From: Aporhodopirellula rubra
Lineage (GTDB): Bacteria; Planctomycetota; Planctomycetia; Pirellulales; Pirellulaceae
Assembly: GCF_014192335.1 (NCBI RefSeq)
Contig: NZ_JACHXU010000010.1
Coordinates: forward strand, 37,718 to 101,717
Length of the DNA stretch: 64,000 nt
Direction of reading: 5' to 3'
Within the stretch, counting starts at the first letter, position 1. Each line of letters begins with the position of its first letter. Shown here one piece after another: positions 55,038-63,344 of the stretch. The notes below the pieces were generated by a model that had not been told where the DNA came from, searched no databases, and saw only the letters and a list, made by a program, of their open reading frames with translations. The position numbers were made by a program, and so were the translations under genes.

Positions 55038-56734
55038 TGGAGCGGTTCTCGTTGGTCGGCTCTCGCGGCCCCGCCAGCGGACGTTTCGGCAAGTCGATCT
55101 TGGGCCGTTTTCACCAACGGCGCCACGGCAGCATTGGAGGCGTACAACTCAACGATTGAGTACCAAATCTTCTTCGCCGCGATCGTGCGACCTTGCAGAT
55201 ACAACTGGTCGGCCTCTTCGATCTTGGCCGAAATGATCCGAGCCGCTTCGCTCTGATCGGTATCAGCGGCGGAGATCCGAGCGATCTTGTTTCTCGCCAA
55301 ATTCACCAACGGCCGGTAATCGTCGAATTTGCTGTTGTCGGCGTCCGATTCGTCACCGAGCAACGTGATCAGGCTTTGGTACTTGTCGACCGCAGTCGCA
55401 TTGTCGCCAAACTTTTCAAACCGCATCGCTTCGGCGCACAACCGTTCGGCTTCGTTCTTCAACGGGAGGTTGCGATTCAGTTTAACAGTCAACGCGTGTT
55501 CCGCCTCCAGCATTTCAACGCGATCGATTTGTTCCGACGCCCACGCGGCGTGTTCCCCTTCGGGATACTGACGAACCATCAATTCGAGATAGCTGATTCG
55601 GGCTTGCGACATGGACGAGCGAGTGCCTTCGTCGAGCAATTTTTCGGCCCGTTGACGCATTGTGTCTTCGTTCAATGGCCAGGCAACCCAAACCAACATC
55701 GCCAACAACAAACCGAGTACCGGCAATAGCACCCATGCTTTATCGTGCCAGGGTGTTGCGTCGATGACTTGTTTCGCAGGTTCCGTTGACGCGTGTTTGC
55801 CGAGCAGCACGCGAGCCTCTTCGCGGTCGGCTTGATTGGTTACCGCGAGCGGACTGAACCCGCTCGAGGCGTGTTCGGCGACACCACTTCGCGACATCGC
55901 CCGGCGTCTTACTTCGCCGAGTTGCAGTTTGACCGCCTCGGCGGAAACCGGACGTCCGGCTGGATCTTTCGACAGCAGCTGCATCACCAGTCGGTCCATC
56001 CAGACGGGCGTGTCCATCACCGTTGACGCCACGGATGTCGGGGTTTGGTATTCCAGGTTGGCGGTCGTTTCTTGAATCGTCGAACCGCTGATCGGCGGTG
56101 CGCCCGTGAGTGCTTCATAGAGCAACGCACCGAGCATGTACAAATCGCTCCGCGCGGTGACTTGGTCATGCAGACCCGGGGCCTCCGGTGGACGACGTTT
56201 GAGCTGTTCGGGCGACGGCGGCCGTTGGAAATGGTACGGACCGTCACGAAACGGAGCGCTGCCGTCTTCGCCGCGAACGTCAACCAGCACCGGGCTGAGT
56301 CCCGCGATGATAATCTTGTCCGCTCCCAATCGTCCGTGCACGATCCCGCGTGTGTGCAGATAATTCAATGCGTCGGTGATCGGTTCGGCAAAATCCAGAA
56401 CGCTCTCCCAAGGCAGCCGGCAGCGTTTGGCGATCTCATCCGTGAGCGTCGGTCCTTCGATCAACTCGTGCGCCAGATACGCTTCGCTGTCTTCGAAACC
56501 GCCGCCATAGCATTTGCAGATCGCCGGATGGTCGAGCTTCTTTAACCGAGACCATTCTTCGGCAAACTGCGTACGCGATTCGAGTGTCCCGCCGAACGCG
56601 ACATGGAAGACTCGCACCGCGACACTCTTGCGAAGCGATACGTGCACCGCTCTCCAGACGCGCGCGTCCTTGCTCGTTGGGTTGGATCCCAACGGCGTTT
56701 CAATGGCGAGCGGTCCGAGTCGGCTGCGTGGCAA
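55034..56734 (-). CDS. Membrane protein kinase homologue, probable pseudokinase
   Basis: Residues 1-280 of this 566-residue protein have the overall Ser/Thr kinase fold (HELIEGPTLTDEI hinge, ALNYLHTRGIVHGRL, SDLYMLGALLYEALTG). The catalytic residues are degraded. The glycine loop is LGSNPTSKDARV, the VAIK lysine is Arg 41, HRD is H133-G-R, and DFG is D152-V-R. Thus phosphotransfer is unlikely. A membrane helix (about 334-353) is followed by about 200 residues of helical, TPR-like periplasmic sequence. The start codon is TTG at 56734. It overlaps the downstream small membrane gene by four bases. A scaffolding or sensing role is inferred. Confidence 0.82.
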   Translation of the reverse strand: MPRSRLGPLAIETPLGSNPTSKDARVWRAVHVSLRKSVAVRVFHVAFGGTLESRTQFAEEWSRLKKLDHPAICKCYGGGFEDSEAYLAHELIEGPTLTDEIAKRCRLPWESVLDFAEPITDALNYLHTRGIVHGRLGADKIIIAGLSPVLVDVRGEDGSAPFRDGPYHFQRPPSPEQLKRRPPEAPGLHDQVTARSDLYMLGALLYEALTGAPPISGSTIQETTANLEYQTPTSVASTVMDTPVWMDRLVMQLLSKDPAGRPVSAEAVKLQLGEVRRRAMSRSGVAEHASSGFSPLAVTNQADREEARVLLGKHASTEPAKQVIDATPWHDKAWVLLPVLGLLLAMLVWVAWPLNEDTMRQRAEKLLDEGTRSSMSQARISYLELMVRQYPEGEHAAWASEQIDRVEMLEAEHALTVKLNRNLPLKNEAERLCAEAMRFEKFGDNATAVDKYQSLITLLGDESDADNSKFDDYRPLVNLARNKIARISAADTDQSEAARIISAKIEEADQLYLQGRTIAAKKIWYSIVELYASNAAVAPLVKTAQDRLAETSAGGAARADQREPLQ

Positions 56735-56813
56735 CGGGCTGTCTGAGGGCTAAAGAGGAGGATTCTTTCGGCGGAAATTTTCAGCGTAAAACGTGATCAC
56801 AAACGACGCCCCA

Positions 56814-58217
56814 CTACAAGTTATGATTCTGCACAACATACACCACCGGGTAAGGCATGAATCGACGAGATTCTGTTAAACGAATCGGTTCGTCTCCCGT
56901 CATATCTCCCCCACCCGGTGTGATTGTGATCCACGTTCGGTCTTTCGCCAGAATTTGGTTCCGCAAAAGTCGCGCAAACCCCGGTTCGATCCCACCTCGA
57001 CGGGTGCCCATCAACTCGTCACCGATCTCACGTAGCACTGGTTCGATTCGCTCGCCCGCCCGGCGAAGTCCCGCTTTTGCCTCCGGCGATGACCAAACCT
57101 GACTCCACGCGTGTCGAATGCGTGTGTTGTCCACGACCGATTCACGCAAAATCGTCCGCAACAATTCGCGTGCTTCGGGATCATTGGCGATCGTGCCAAT
57201 GACCTCGGAGAGTTCTTCACGGAGCGTGTCGTTCGCGGCGAGATCCTTCACGATATTTTCCACCGCAAAGGTAATCTCGTCGAGATGGTCTTCGACGATC
57301 GGCACCACCTCGTCGTCGACAAACCGTCGCCACTCTTCGACCACGAGTTCTCGCTCGGGCAACGGTGATTTGTCATAGATCGCTCGCCAGCCGAACCGCC
57401 ACAGCGACGCGCGGTTCCATACTTCGCGACCGATCGATTCGGCAGGTTCCTGGCCATGTTTACGAACGATCGGCAGCACCTCCTCCCGAACCAATGGGAC
57501 GATCCGCTCACGCACGATCTCTTCGCGGTATAGACCGACCAAGGCGTCGATCTCCGCCTCGTGGTTCGCGATGGATTCGGTGACAGCACTTTCGATCAGG
57601 GGCACGGTCGCTTGCGCCGATTTGACGACCAGCGGAACCAGTTCGCGTGCGATGGCGTTCGCGTGAGCCTCAAATGCGAGAGACAGTTTCAGTTGCAATT
57701 GCTCGCGTTTTTCCGGCGGCACCAACGTCTCGACCACGTCCTCCAAACGACCACTGTTGCGATGCACCGTGAACGTTGCCGTTTTCGACCACGCGTCAGG
57801 TTCGAACATGGTCACCGTCAGTCGATTGGCTTTGTCGATGACAGCGCTTTTATTGTCGTTCTGTTCCACCGGTTTGCGAACTGAGGTGACGTATCCCACC
57901 TCATGCCATGTCGGTTTCTCGGGTGGCGACTCGCTGTCTTTGCGGTCCGTCGGTTTGCTTTGAGGGTCGGGTGCGAACACCACGTCGCCGACCCGGACGA
58001 CGCCCGTTGGATCGGCAATCTCAAACGTTTCTTGAGTCGTCCACAACGAACCGAGGATTAACGACGCGGGGCTTTCGGTCGCGTTTTCGGTTGTTTGAAC
58101 TCCCTCGATCGAGTTCGTGTTTTCTACCGTCTTGCTGCCGATCATCCACGTCAGTCCGCCGGCGAATACGATGCCCCAAAAAACAAGACCGAGGATGCGT
58201 TGGTTCTTTTGCGTCAT
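56814..58217 (-). CDS. Membrane-anchored protein resembling MCE/MlaD-type proteins
   Basis: This 467-residue product has one N-terminal helix (about residues 8-26). A beta-rich region follows with DPTGVVRVGDVVFAPDP and HEVGYVTSVRKP, reminiscent of the MCE domain (ring-forming lipid carriers). About 250 residues of long amphipathic helix follow (EIVRERIVPLVREEVLPIV). The similarity to MCE is by pattern only. Its ATG overlaps the stop of the ABC permease gene by four bases, so the two are co-translated. I cannot give a function; lipid transport is one possibility. Confidence 0.6.
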   Translation of the reverse strand: MTQKNQRILGLVFWGIVFAGGLTWMIGSKTVENTNSIEGVQTTENATESPASLILGSLWTTQETFEIADPTGVVRVGDVVFAPDPQSKPTDRKDSESPPEKPTWHEVGYVTSVRKPVEQNDNKSAVIDKANRLTVTMFEPDAWSKTATFTVHRNSGRLEDVVETLVPPEKREQLQLKLSLAFEAHANAIARELVPLVVKSAQATVPLIESAVTESIANHEAEIDALVGLYREEIVRERIVPLVREEVLPIVRKHGQEPAESIGREVWNRASLWRFGWRAIYDKSPLPERELVVEEWRRFVDDEVVPIVEDHLDEITFAVENIVKDLAANDTLREELSEVIGTIANDPEARELLRTILRESVVDNTRIRHAWSQVWSSPEAKAGLRRAGERIEPVLREIGDELMGTRRGGIEPGFARLLRNQILAKDRTWITITPGGGDMTGDEPIRLTESRRFMPYPVVYVVQNHNL

Positions 58218-59221
58218 GACTCGCCTCCCGAGAATCGCACACTCCGCAGTCGGTCCACGTAGACCGCGCCGATGATGATCACACCGAGCAAGATATTTTC
58301 AACTTGGTTTTCCAGTTCCAATGCCGTGCACCCGAGATTGATGACACCCATGATCACCACACCGCATAACGTCCCCACGATGCTGCCGCGTCCACCGAGC
58401 AACGACCCACCGCCGATCACGACTGCCGCGATGATCTCGAGTTCCAAACCCATGCCCGCCGTGGCGTCGCCCTTTTCTAACCTCGCAATGTCGACACACC
58501 CCGCCAACCCGAACAACGCACCTGCGATCACATAAACCAGAATCTTCGTTTGCGTGACTCGCACGCCGCAGAGTCGCGCCGTCGCTTCGCTCGATCCGAT
58601 CGCAAAGACATGGCGACCGAACACTGTTTTGTGCAGTCCTACGGCGACCAATATCGATAGCAACAATGCCAACCACACGCCCCAACCGAAATTCGGCAAC
58701 GGGTACGCGTACGGGATCCACATCGGATCGGGGTACTGCGTCACCATCGCTCGCAACCAATCCGGAATCGTCTCACGAGGCGGTGTGATCGTGCCTCCTT
58801 GATCGCACAGGAATTTTCCAATCCCCATAAAGATCGTCATCGATCCCAACGTGATGATGAAAGGCACCAACCGCAACGACGCGATCAACACCCCGTTGAA
58901 TAATCCGCACGCGGCACCCGACACCACCGCGACAAACACCGCGAAATAGATCGAATAGCCATGGTCTAACAAAACCGCCGCGACGCACCCACACATCGCC
59001 GCCGCCGTTCCCGCTGACAAATCAATGCCGCCACTGATGATGATCAGCGTCATGCCCAACGCCGCGATCCCAATCTTCACGCTCTGCACGCCAACCAGGC
59101 GAGCCGATGAGATCGATGCGAAATTGCCTTCCGTCCCCGTGATCCATTCCGCGATGGCGAACACGACCACTACGATCAACAACGCGAGCATCGGGCCGAA
59201 AAGACTGAGTAAACGCTTCAT
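58214..59221 (-). CDS. ABC transporter permease, ribose/sugar (RbsC) type
   Basis: The 335-residue membrane protein has about eight to ten helices and family signatures: LGMTLIIISGGIDLSAGT, FIITLGSMTIFMGI, FAIGSSEATARLCGV (the EAA-like cytoplasmic loop) and GGGSLLGGRGSIVGT. RbsC-type permeases form the channel of sugar ABC importers with an RbsA ATPase and an RbsB binding protein. Neither partner gene lies in the window next to it. Instead it overlaps the MCE-like gene, and topoisomerase III lies upstream. Confidence 0.88.
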   Translation of the reverse strand: MKRLLSLFGPMLALLIVVVVFAIAEWITGTEGNFASISSARLVGVQSVKIGIAALGMTLIIISGGIDLSAGTAAAMCGCVAAVLLDHGYSIYFAVFVAVVSGAACGLFNGVLIASLRLVPFIITLGSMTIFMGIGKFLCDQGGTITPPRETIPDWLRAMVTQYPDPMWIPYAYPLPNFGWGVWLALLLSILVAVGLHKTVFGRHVFAIGSSEATARLCGVRVTQTKILVYVIAGALFGLAGCVDIARLEKGDATAGMGLELEIIAAVVIGGGSLLGGRGSIVGTLCGVVIMGVINLGCTALELENQVENILLGVIIIGAVYVDRLRSVRFSGGES

Positions 59222-59412
59222 TTGGAGAGATAGGAAGACGAGGAGGCGGGAAGGGTAGGAGGCAAATCAAGACGGAACGACAATTCTATCCCAAAGACAC
59301 GAATGATGGTCGATCCTTTGCCACGCAAAAAGCATCGCCACCGATGGGGCCATGCGTGCCTCAAACGGCTGCTTGCTTTCGTAACTTTCCACCAATAACA
59401 CCACCGGTCCCT

Positions 59413-61890
59413 TCAAAAATCAAAACGCACCTTTCCTTCTACTAGTTTTAACTTCGCCTCGAACGATTTGCCCGCCTTGGATTTGAAACCTTTGATGACG
59501 GGAGTCTCGCCCTTTTTCAACAGCTTTTTCACGTTCGTCATCGAAATCTTTTTGCCTGACATCAATTTCCAAATCGTCAGCCCGCATCCGTCACGCCACC
59601 GACTGCAACTGTACGATTTCGATTGCTCAATCACGGGACTGCCACACAACGGACAGGCGCCGATCGGTTTGTCTCCGGATGCGGATGCGGATGCGGGGCT
59701 GGACGATTTTGTGGTCGTTCGTTTGGCTGTTCCTTTTGTTTGCCCACGATCGGTCTTTTCTGTACGTTTCGATCCCGACGCTTTGTCATCTCCGTCCTGC
59801 TCATTTCCCGTCGGCACTGGGATTTCGACAACGCAGCCTCCTTCGGACATTCCTAAAAGGAACGGCGCCCCATCATCGATCACCAACGGAGTGGTCGTCG
59901 CTCCGATTTGAAGCAGTTCGCGAACCTGGGCCATCGACAAATCCGCGTTGCGGTACGTCGGTTCAAGCACAAACCGACATCCCTTTTTCCAACCCGAGCA
60001 CCCGAACGCCTTCTTGCCCGCGATCACCGGTTCGCCGCAACGTGGACATGGCCCGTAGATGCTGTGGTCGATCGATACCGAAGCACTGTTCTCAACGATT
60101 CCACGCGTGTAATCCTCGATCTCACGCATGAAAACGTCCGCTGACAGTTTTCCGTTTTCGATCTGTTTCAGCTTTGCTTCCCATTCGCCCGTTAGTTCCG
60201 GCGACGTTAGGTTTCGGTCACGAACGATCGCAACGAGATATCGCCCCAAATCGGTCGCGACAATGTTCTTTTTCTCGCGAGCGATGTATTTTCGGTTCAG
60301 CAACGTTTCGATCGTGGCCGCTCGGGTCGCCGGCGTTCCCAATCCCTTTTCCTTCAATGCCTCGCGCAGTTCCGCTTCGTCGACCAGTTTTCCAGCCGTG
60401 TCCATCGCACCGAGCAGTGTGTTTTCGGTGAAGTGTTTGGGCGGAGAGGTTTCGCCGGCTTTGACGAAAGGCATGTGTGGCCCGCTTTCGCCTTTAAAAA
60501 AGTCCGGAAGGGTTTGCTGTTCCTCACCGTCATCGCCACGTTTCGTTTTGCGTGGGTACAGTTCCGTCCAACCGGGGACGACCACGCGAACGCCGCGAGC
60601 ACGAAAGTCGACCTTGCCCGCCGCCGCATCCACTGTCGTGATTTGTTTTTCACATGCCGGATAGAACGCCGCGATGAAACGGACCACGATCGCGTCATAA
60701 ACTTTCTGTTGCCGATCGGCCAGCACGCCCGCGTTTGCTCCCGTCGGAATCACCGCATGGTGATCCGTTACTTTCGCGTCGTTGACGATTCGGCCGGTGA
60801 ACGGCAACGCCTTCAGGTCGAGTTTGCCGATCTCCTTCGGTTTCAGCGAACTCAGTTGCTTCATCACACCCGGAATGTCTTTCCGCATGTCTTTGCTGAT
60901 GTATCGCGAATCAGTCCGCGGGTACGTGATCAGCTTTGCTTCGTAGAGCGATTGAGCGGCCGCCAAGGTGTCCGCTGCCGAGATTCCGAATCGACGGTTC
61001 ATGTCCCGTTGCAACTCGGTCAAATCATACAGTTGAGGTGGTTGTGACTTTTCAGTCCGGCTCGTGATTTTGCGAATTTCAAGCGGATGCGAGGCGGCCG
61101 TTTGAAGCAGTGTTTGCGCGTCCTCTTCTTTGTCGAACCGCTTTCCGGTATGTCGGAATTGAACATCGCGGTATTTCGTTAGCAACTCCCAAAAAGGCTC
61201 CGGCCGAAACGTTCGGATCTCGTCATCGCGGCGTACGATCATCGCGAGCACCGGAGTCTGCACGCGTCCCAGACTCCACAGTAATCCGGACGCAACCCGA
61301 GGTGATTCTCCGTCGTCCGAGTTCCCACGGCTTAGTCCGCCGCGGTAACGAACCGTGTAGTTACGGGTCGCATTGAGCCCGACGACCCAGTCCGCTTGGC
61401 TCCGACACTTTGCCGCCGCATAAAGATTGTCGTAGTCCGACAGTGGCCGCATCGATGAGAACGCCGCCGCGATCGCGGAAGGAGTCAACGAACTGAGCCA
61501 CAATCGTTCCGCGGGTTTTTTGGTGCACGCGGTCAGCGTCATGATGTAGCGAAAGATCAGTTCGCCCTCTCGCCCCGCGTCCGTCGCACAAATCAACGAG
61601 TTCGCATCGCGAAACAATCGTTTGATCACCGAATACTGTTTCTTGGCCCCGTCGTCGCCACGAAGACGCAGTTGAAACTTTTCAGGAACAAACGGCAGCG
61701 ATTCGAGCGTCCACCGTTTCAGCGACGGATCGTAGTCGCCCGGCTCTTTCAATTCGACCAAATGCCCGAACGCCCACGTGACCTGGTACCCGCCGCCTTC
61801 GAAATAGCCGTCGTGTCGCTTCGACGCTTTCAAAAACGAAGCCAAGTCTCTCGCCACGGAAGGCTTTTCGGCCAGAATCACCTTCACCAC
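59413..61890 (-). CDS. topB: DNA topoisomerase III (type IA) with C-terminal zinc ribbons
   Basis: This 825-residue type IA topoisomerase begins with the Toprim motif KVILAEKPSVARD, continues with DAGREGELIF, and has the catalytic Tyr in LITYPRTDSRYI. The region after residue 600 holds two Cys4-type ribbons (CPRCGEPVIAGKKAFGCSG and CPLCGSPVIEQSKSYSCSR). A low-complexity Ser/Thr/Lys linker separates the ribbons. It relaxes or decatenates single-stranded DNA. The start is GTG at 61890, immediately followed by a second GTG. Presence of the ribbons and the length fit TopB-like enzymes. Confidence 0.93.
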   Translation of the reverse strand: MVKVILAEKPSVARDLASFLKASKRHDGYFEGGGYQVTWAFGHLVELKEPGDYDPSLKRWTLESLPFVPEKFQLRLRGDDGAKKQYSVIKRLFRDANSLICATDAGREGELIFRYIMTLTACTKKPAERLWLSSLTPSAIAAAFSSMRPLSDYDNLYAAAKCRSQADWVVGLNATRNYTVRYRGGLSRGNSDDGESPRVASGLLWSLGRVQTPVLAMIVRRDDEIRTFRPEPFWELLTKYRDVQFRHTGKRFDKEEDAQTLLQTAASHPLEIRKITSRTEKSQPPQLYDLTELQRDMNRRFGISAADTLAAAQSLYEAKLITYPRTDSRYISKDMRKDIPGVMKQLSSLKPKEIGKLDLKALPFTGRIVNDAKVTDHHAVIPTGANAGVLADRQQKVYDAIVVRFIAAFYPACEKQITTVDAAAGKVDFRARGVRVVVPGWTELYPRKTKRGDDGEEQQTLPDFFKGESGPHMPFVKAGETSPPKHFTENTLLGAMDTAGKLVDEAELREALKEKGLGTPATRAATIETLLNRKYIAREKKNIVATDLGRYLVAIVRDRNLTSPELTGEWEAKLKQIENGKLSADVFMREIEDYTRGIVENSASVSIDHSIYGPCPRCGEPVIAGKKAFGCSGWKKGCRFVLEPTYRNADLSMAQVRELLQIGATTTPLVIDDGAPFLLGMSEGGCVVEIPVPTGNEQDGDDKASGSKRTEKTDRGQTKGTAKRTTTKSSSPASASASGDKPIGACPLCGSPVIEQSKSYSCSRWRDGCGLTIWKLMSGKKISMTNVKKLLKKGETPVIKGFKSKAGKSFEAKLKLVEGKVRFDF

Positions 61891-62179
61891 AATCCCTTTG
61901 TTTCCGGTTCACGAACGAGGTCACGAGCGATAGTGGAACCTCTCGCCGAGCCCCAGTTGCCAAACATGCCGACGCTCGGCATAATCCCCGCTCGAGTTCG
62001 GGAGGCAAGCCACCTCACGTTTATCAAATGTACATGGCTTGCCCAATCCAGCAAGCCGGATCATCCCGTCCGCGATTCAGAGAGTTCCCGCCAGGAACGC
62101 CTCGAAGACACTTGCTCTTGGAGCAAAAAAAGTACATCATGTGCAGGTGCGGCAACCACACCGCATAACAAAGAAACAC

Positions 62180-62253
62180 GCACCCGTGGCGCAACTGGAT
62201 AGCGCATCGGTCTTCGGAACCGAGGGTTGGGGGTTCGAATCCCTCCGGGTGTA
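62180..62253 (+). tRNA. tRNA-Arg (TCG anticodon)
   Basis: The cloverleaf is clear: acceptor GCACCCG with CGGGTGT and discriminator A, D stem GCGC/GCGC, anticodon stem TCGGT/ACCGA with loop CTTCGGA (anticodon TCG), and T stem GGGGG/CCCTC with loop TTCGAAT. It decodes CGA and related arginine codons. CCA is not encoded. No gene lies immediately downstream. Confidence 0.92.
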
Positions 62254-62604
62254 TTCTTCACAATTGGCGAAAGTTGCTTTCCCGGCCCATTCGCACCGTG
62301 AGGGGCTCCATCGGCTTTTTCTGGCCGGTCAATAAACGCCGTGTTGCTAGCGTTTTCTAAGTTTCGGTGATTTGCCTGAAACCTCTCTTTCGAAGTCGGC
62401 CGATCCGGATTCGCATGAGCCAGCGTCCGTCTCGACGGTTTTGTCTCTGCGAACTAACGCGCTCTCTGTTCACAAAGTGGCTGCGTGCAACCAGGCCGAC
62501 TGTTTCCGAACCACCGAACCAGACGGTTCATGTCTGGCTCGGGTTATCAGGTTGAGAGTCTTTGATCGCTCTTCACATTGTTGATAGCGCTAACGTCGCT
62601 GTTT
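62254..62604. other. Intergenic region, no gene seen
   Basis: Nothing recognisable lies between the tRNA and the gene remnant. Short open frames here carry no family motif. Confidence 0.45.
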
Positions 62605-62751
62605 CTAGTTGAGCGTCTTGGCGACGGGGCGGATATTGGCTGCCTTGATTGGGTCGCGGCTATTGACCGTGTTGGGAACGAACAGAAAGTATTCCTGAAC
62701 GTCGGGGGCGAGATTGTCAATCCACATGATTTGCGTGATGCGGGTGTGTGA
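62605..62751 (-). pseudogene. 3' remnant of a gene (48 codons left)
   Basis: On the minus strand an uninterrupted frame runs from just after a TGA at 62752-62754 to a TAG at 62605-62607. It encodes RITQIMWIDNLAPDVQEYFL followed by FVPNTVNSRDPIKAANIRPV. The composition looks like a true protein end, similar to C-termini that accompany recombinase-like mobile genes, but no start codon precedes it. It appears to be the tail of a gene disrupted beside the transposase/repeat array. The parent family is a guess. Confidence 0.5.
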
Positions 62752-62802
62752 TCAATGGTCAACGATTTCTGGTATTTCATGGCACCGCCATTAGGTTGAC
62801 GA

Positions 62803-62892
62803 CATAGCCCGGAGGGCGAAAGATTCATTGCCGGTGGCGTCAGCCACCGGACCATAGTTACCTCACATCCGAGCCCGGAGGGCGACACATGG
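62803..62892. repeat. Half unit of the 228-bp repeat, upstream of the transposase
   Basis: This 90-base segment repeats the right part of the units found after the transposase (for example 63464-63553). It contains the hairpins GCCCGGAGGGC and CCGGTGGC-gtca-GCCACCGG and a second GCCCGGAGGGC at its end. The last hairpin provides GGAGGG six bases before the transposase ATG, and the repeat itself ends in ACACATGG. Confidence 0.85.
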
Positions 62893-63341
62893 CAGCCCAT
62901 CAACAACTTCTCTACCACATCATTTTTAGTACCAAAGAACGCCGGCCGTTCCTGCAAAACGATACGTTCCGAGAATCCGTGTGGGCATACATGGCAGGCA
63001 TCGCACGGAATCTCGACGGTTTCGCCATCCGCATTGGTGGCTACCACGATCACGCTCATCTACTCATCCGGATTCCGGCCAAAGTGGCCGCGTCCGACTT
63101 TGTTGGCAAACTGAAAGCAAACACCAGTAAGCACATCAACGAATCTCGTGATGCGGGAATGAAGTTTCATTGGCAGGACGGATATGGAGCGTTTACCGTC
63201 AGTCCGTCGCAGCAGGATTCCGTCATTGCTTACATCGAAGGTCAGGTGGAACATCATCGCAAGCAATCGTTTCAGGACGAATTCCTGCTGATTTTGAAAC
63301 GGGCTAATGTCGAGTACGATCCAAAGTACATCTGGGAGTAG
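62889..63341 (+). CDS. REP-associated/IS200-like Y1 (HUH) transposase
   Basis: This 150-residue protein is a TnpA/RAYT-type HUH nuclease. The metal-binding motif is HDHAHLL (His 55 and His 57). A candidate catalytic Tyr is residue 115 in AYIEGQVEHH, and FHWQDGYGAFTVS is a conserved middle motif. Such enzymes nick single-stranded DNA at hairpins and move IS200/605 or REP elements. It lies within the 228-bp repeats: a half unit precedes it and full units follow. The start ATG, and GGAGGG six bases before it, are part of the repeat. No TnpB gene or IS ends are visible. Confidence 0.88.
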   Translation: MAAHQQLLYHIIFSTKERRPFLQNDTFRESVWAYMAGIARNLDGFAIRIGGYHDHAHLLIRIPAKVAASDFVGKLKANTSKHINESRDAGMKFHWQDGYGAFTVSPSQQDSVIAYIEGQVEHHRKQSFQDEFLLILKRANVEYDPKYIWE

Positions 63342-63344
63342 AGA

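Noticed and set aside
62180..62253. tRNA-Arg as an integration site for a genomic island
   Set aside because: No integrase gene and no direct repeat of the tRNA 3' end were found in the window.
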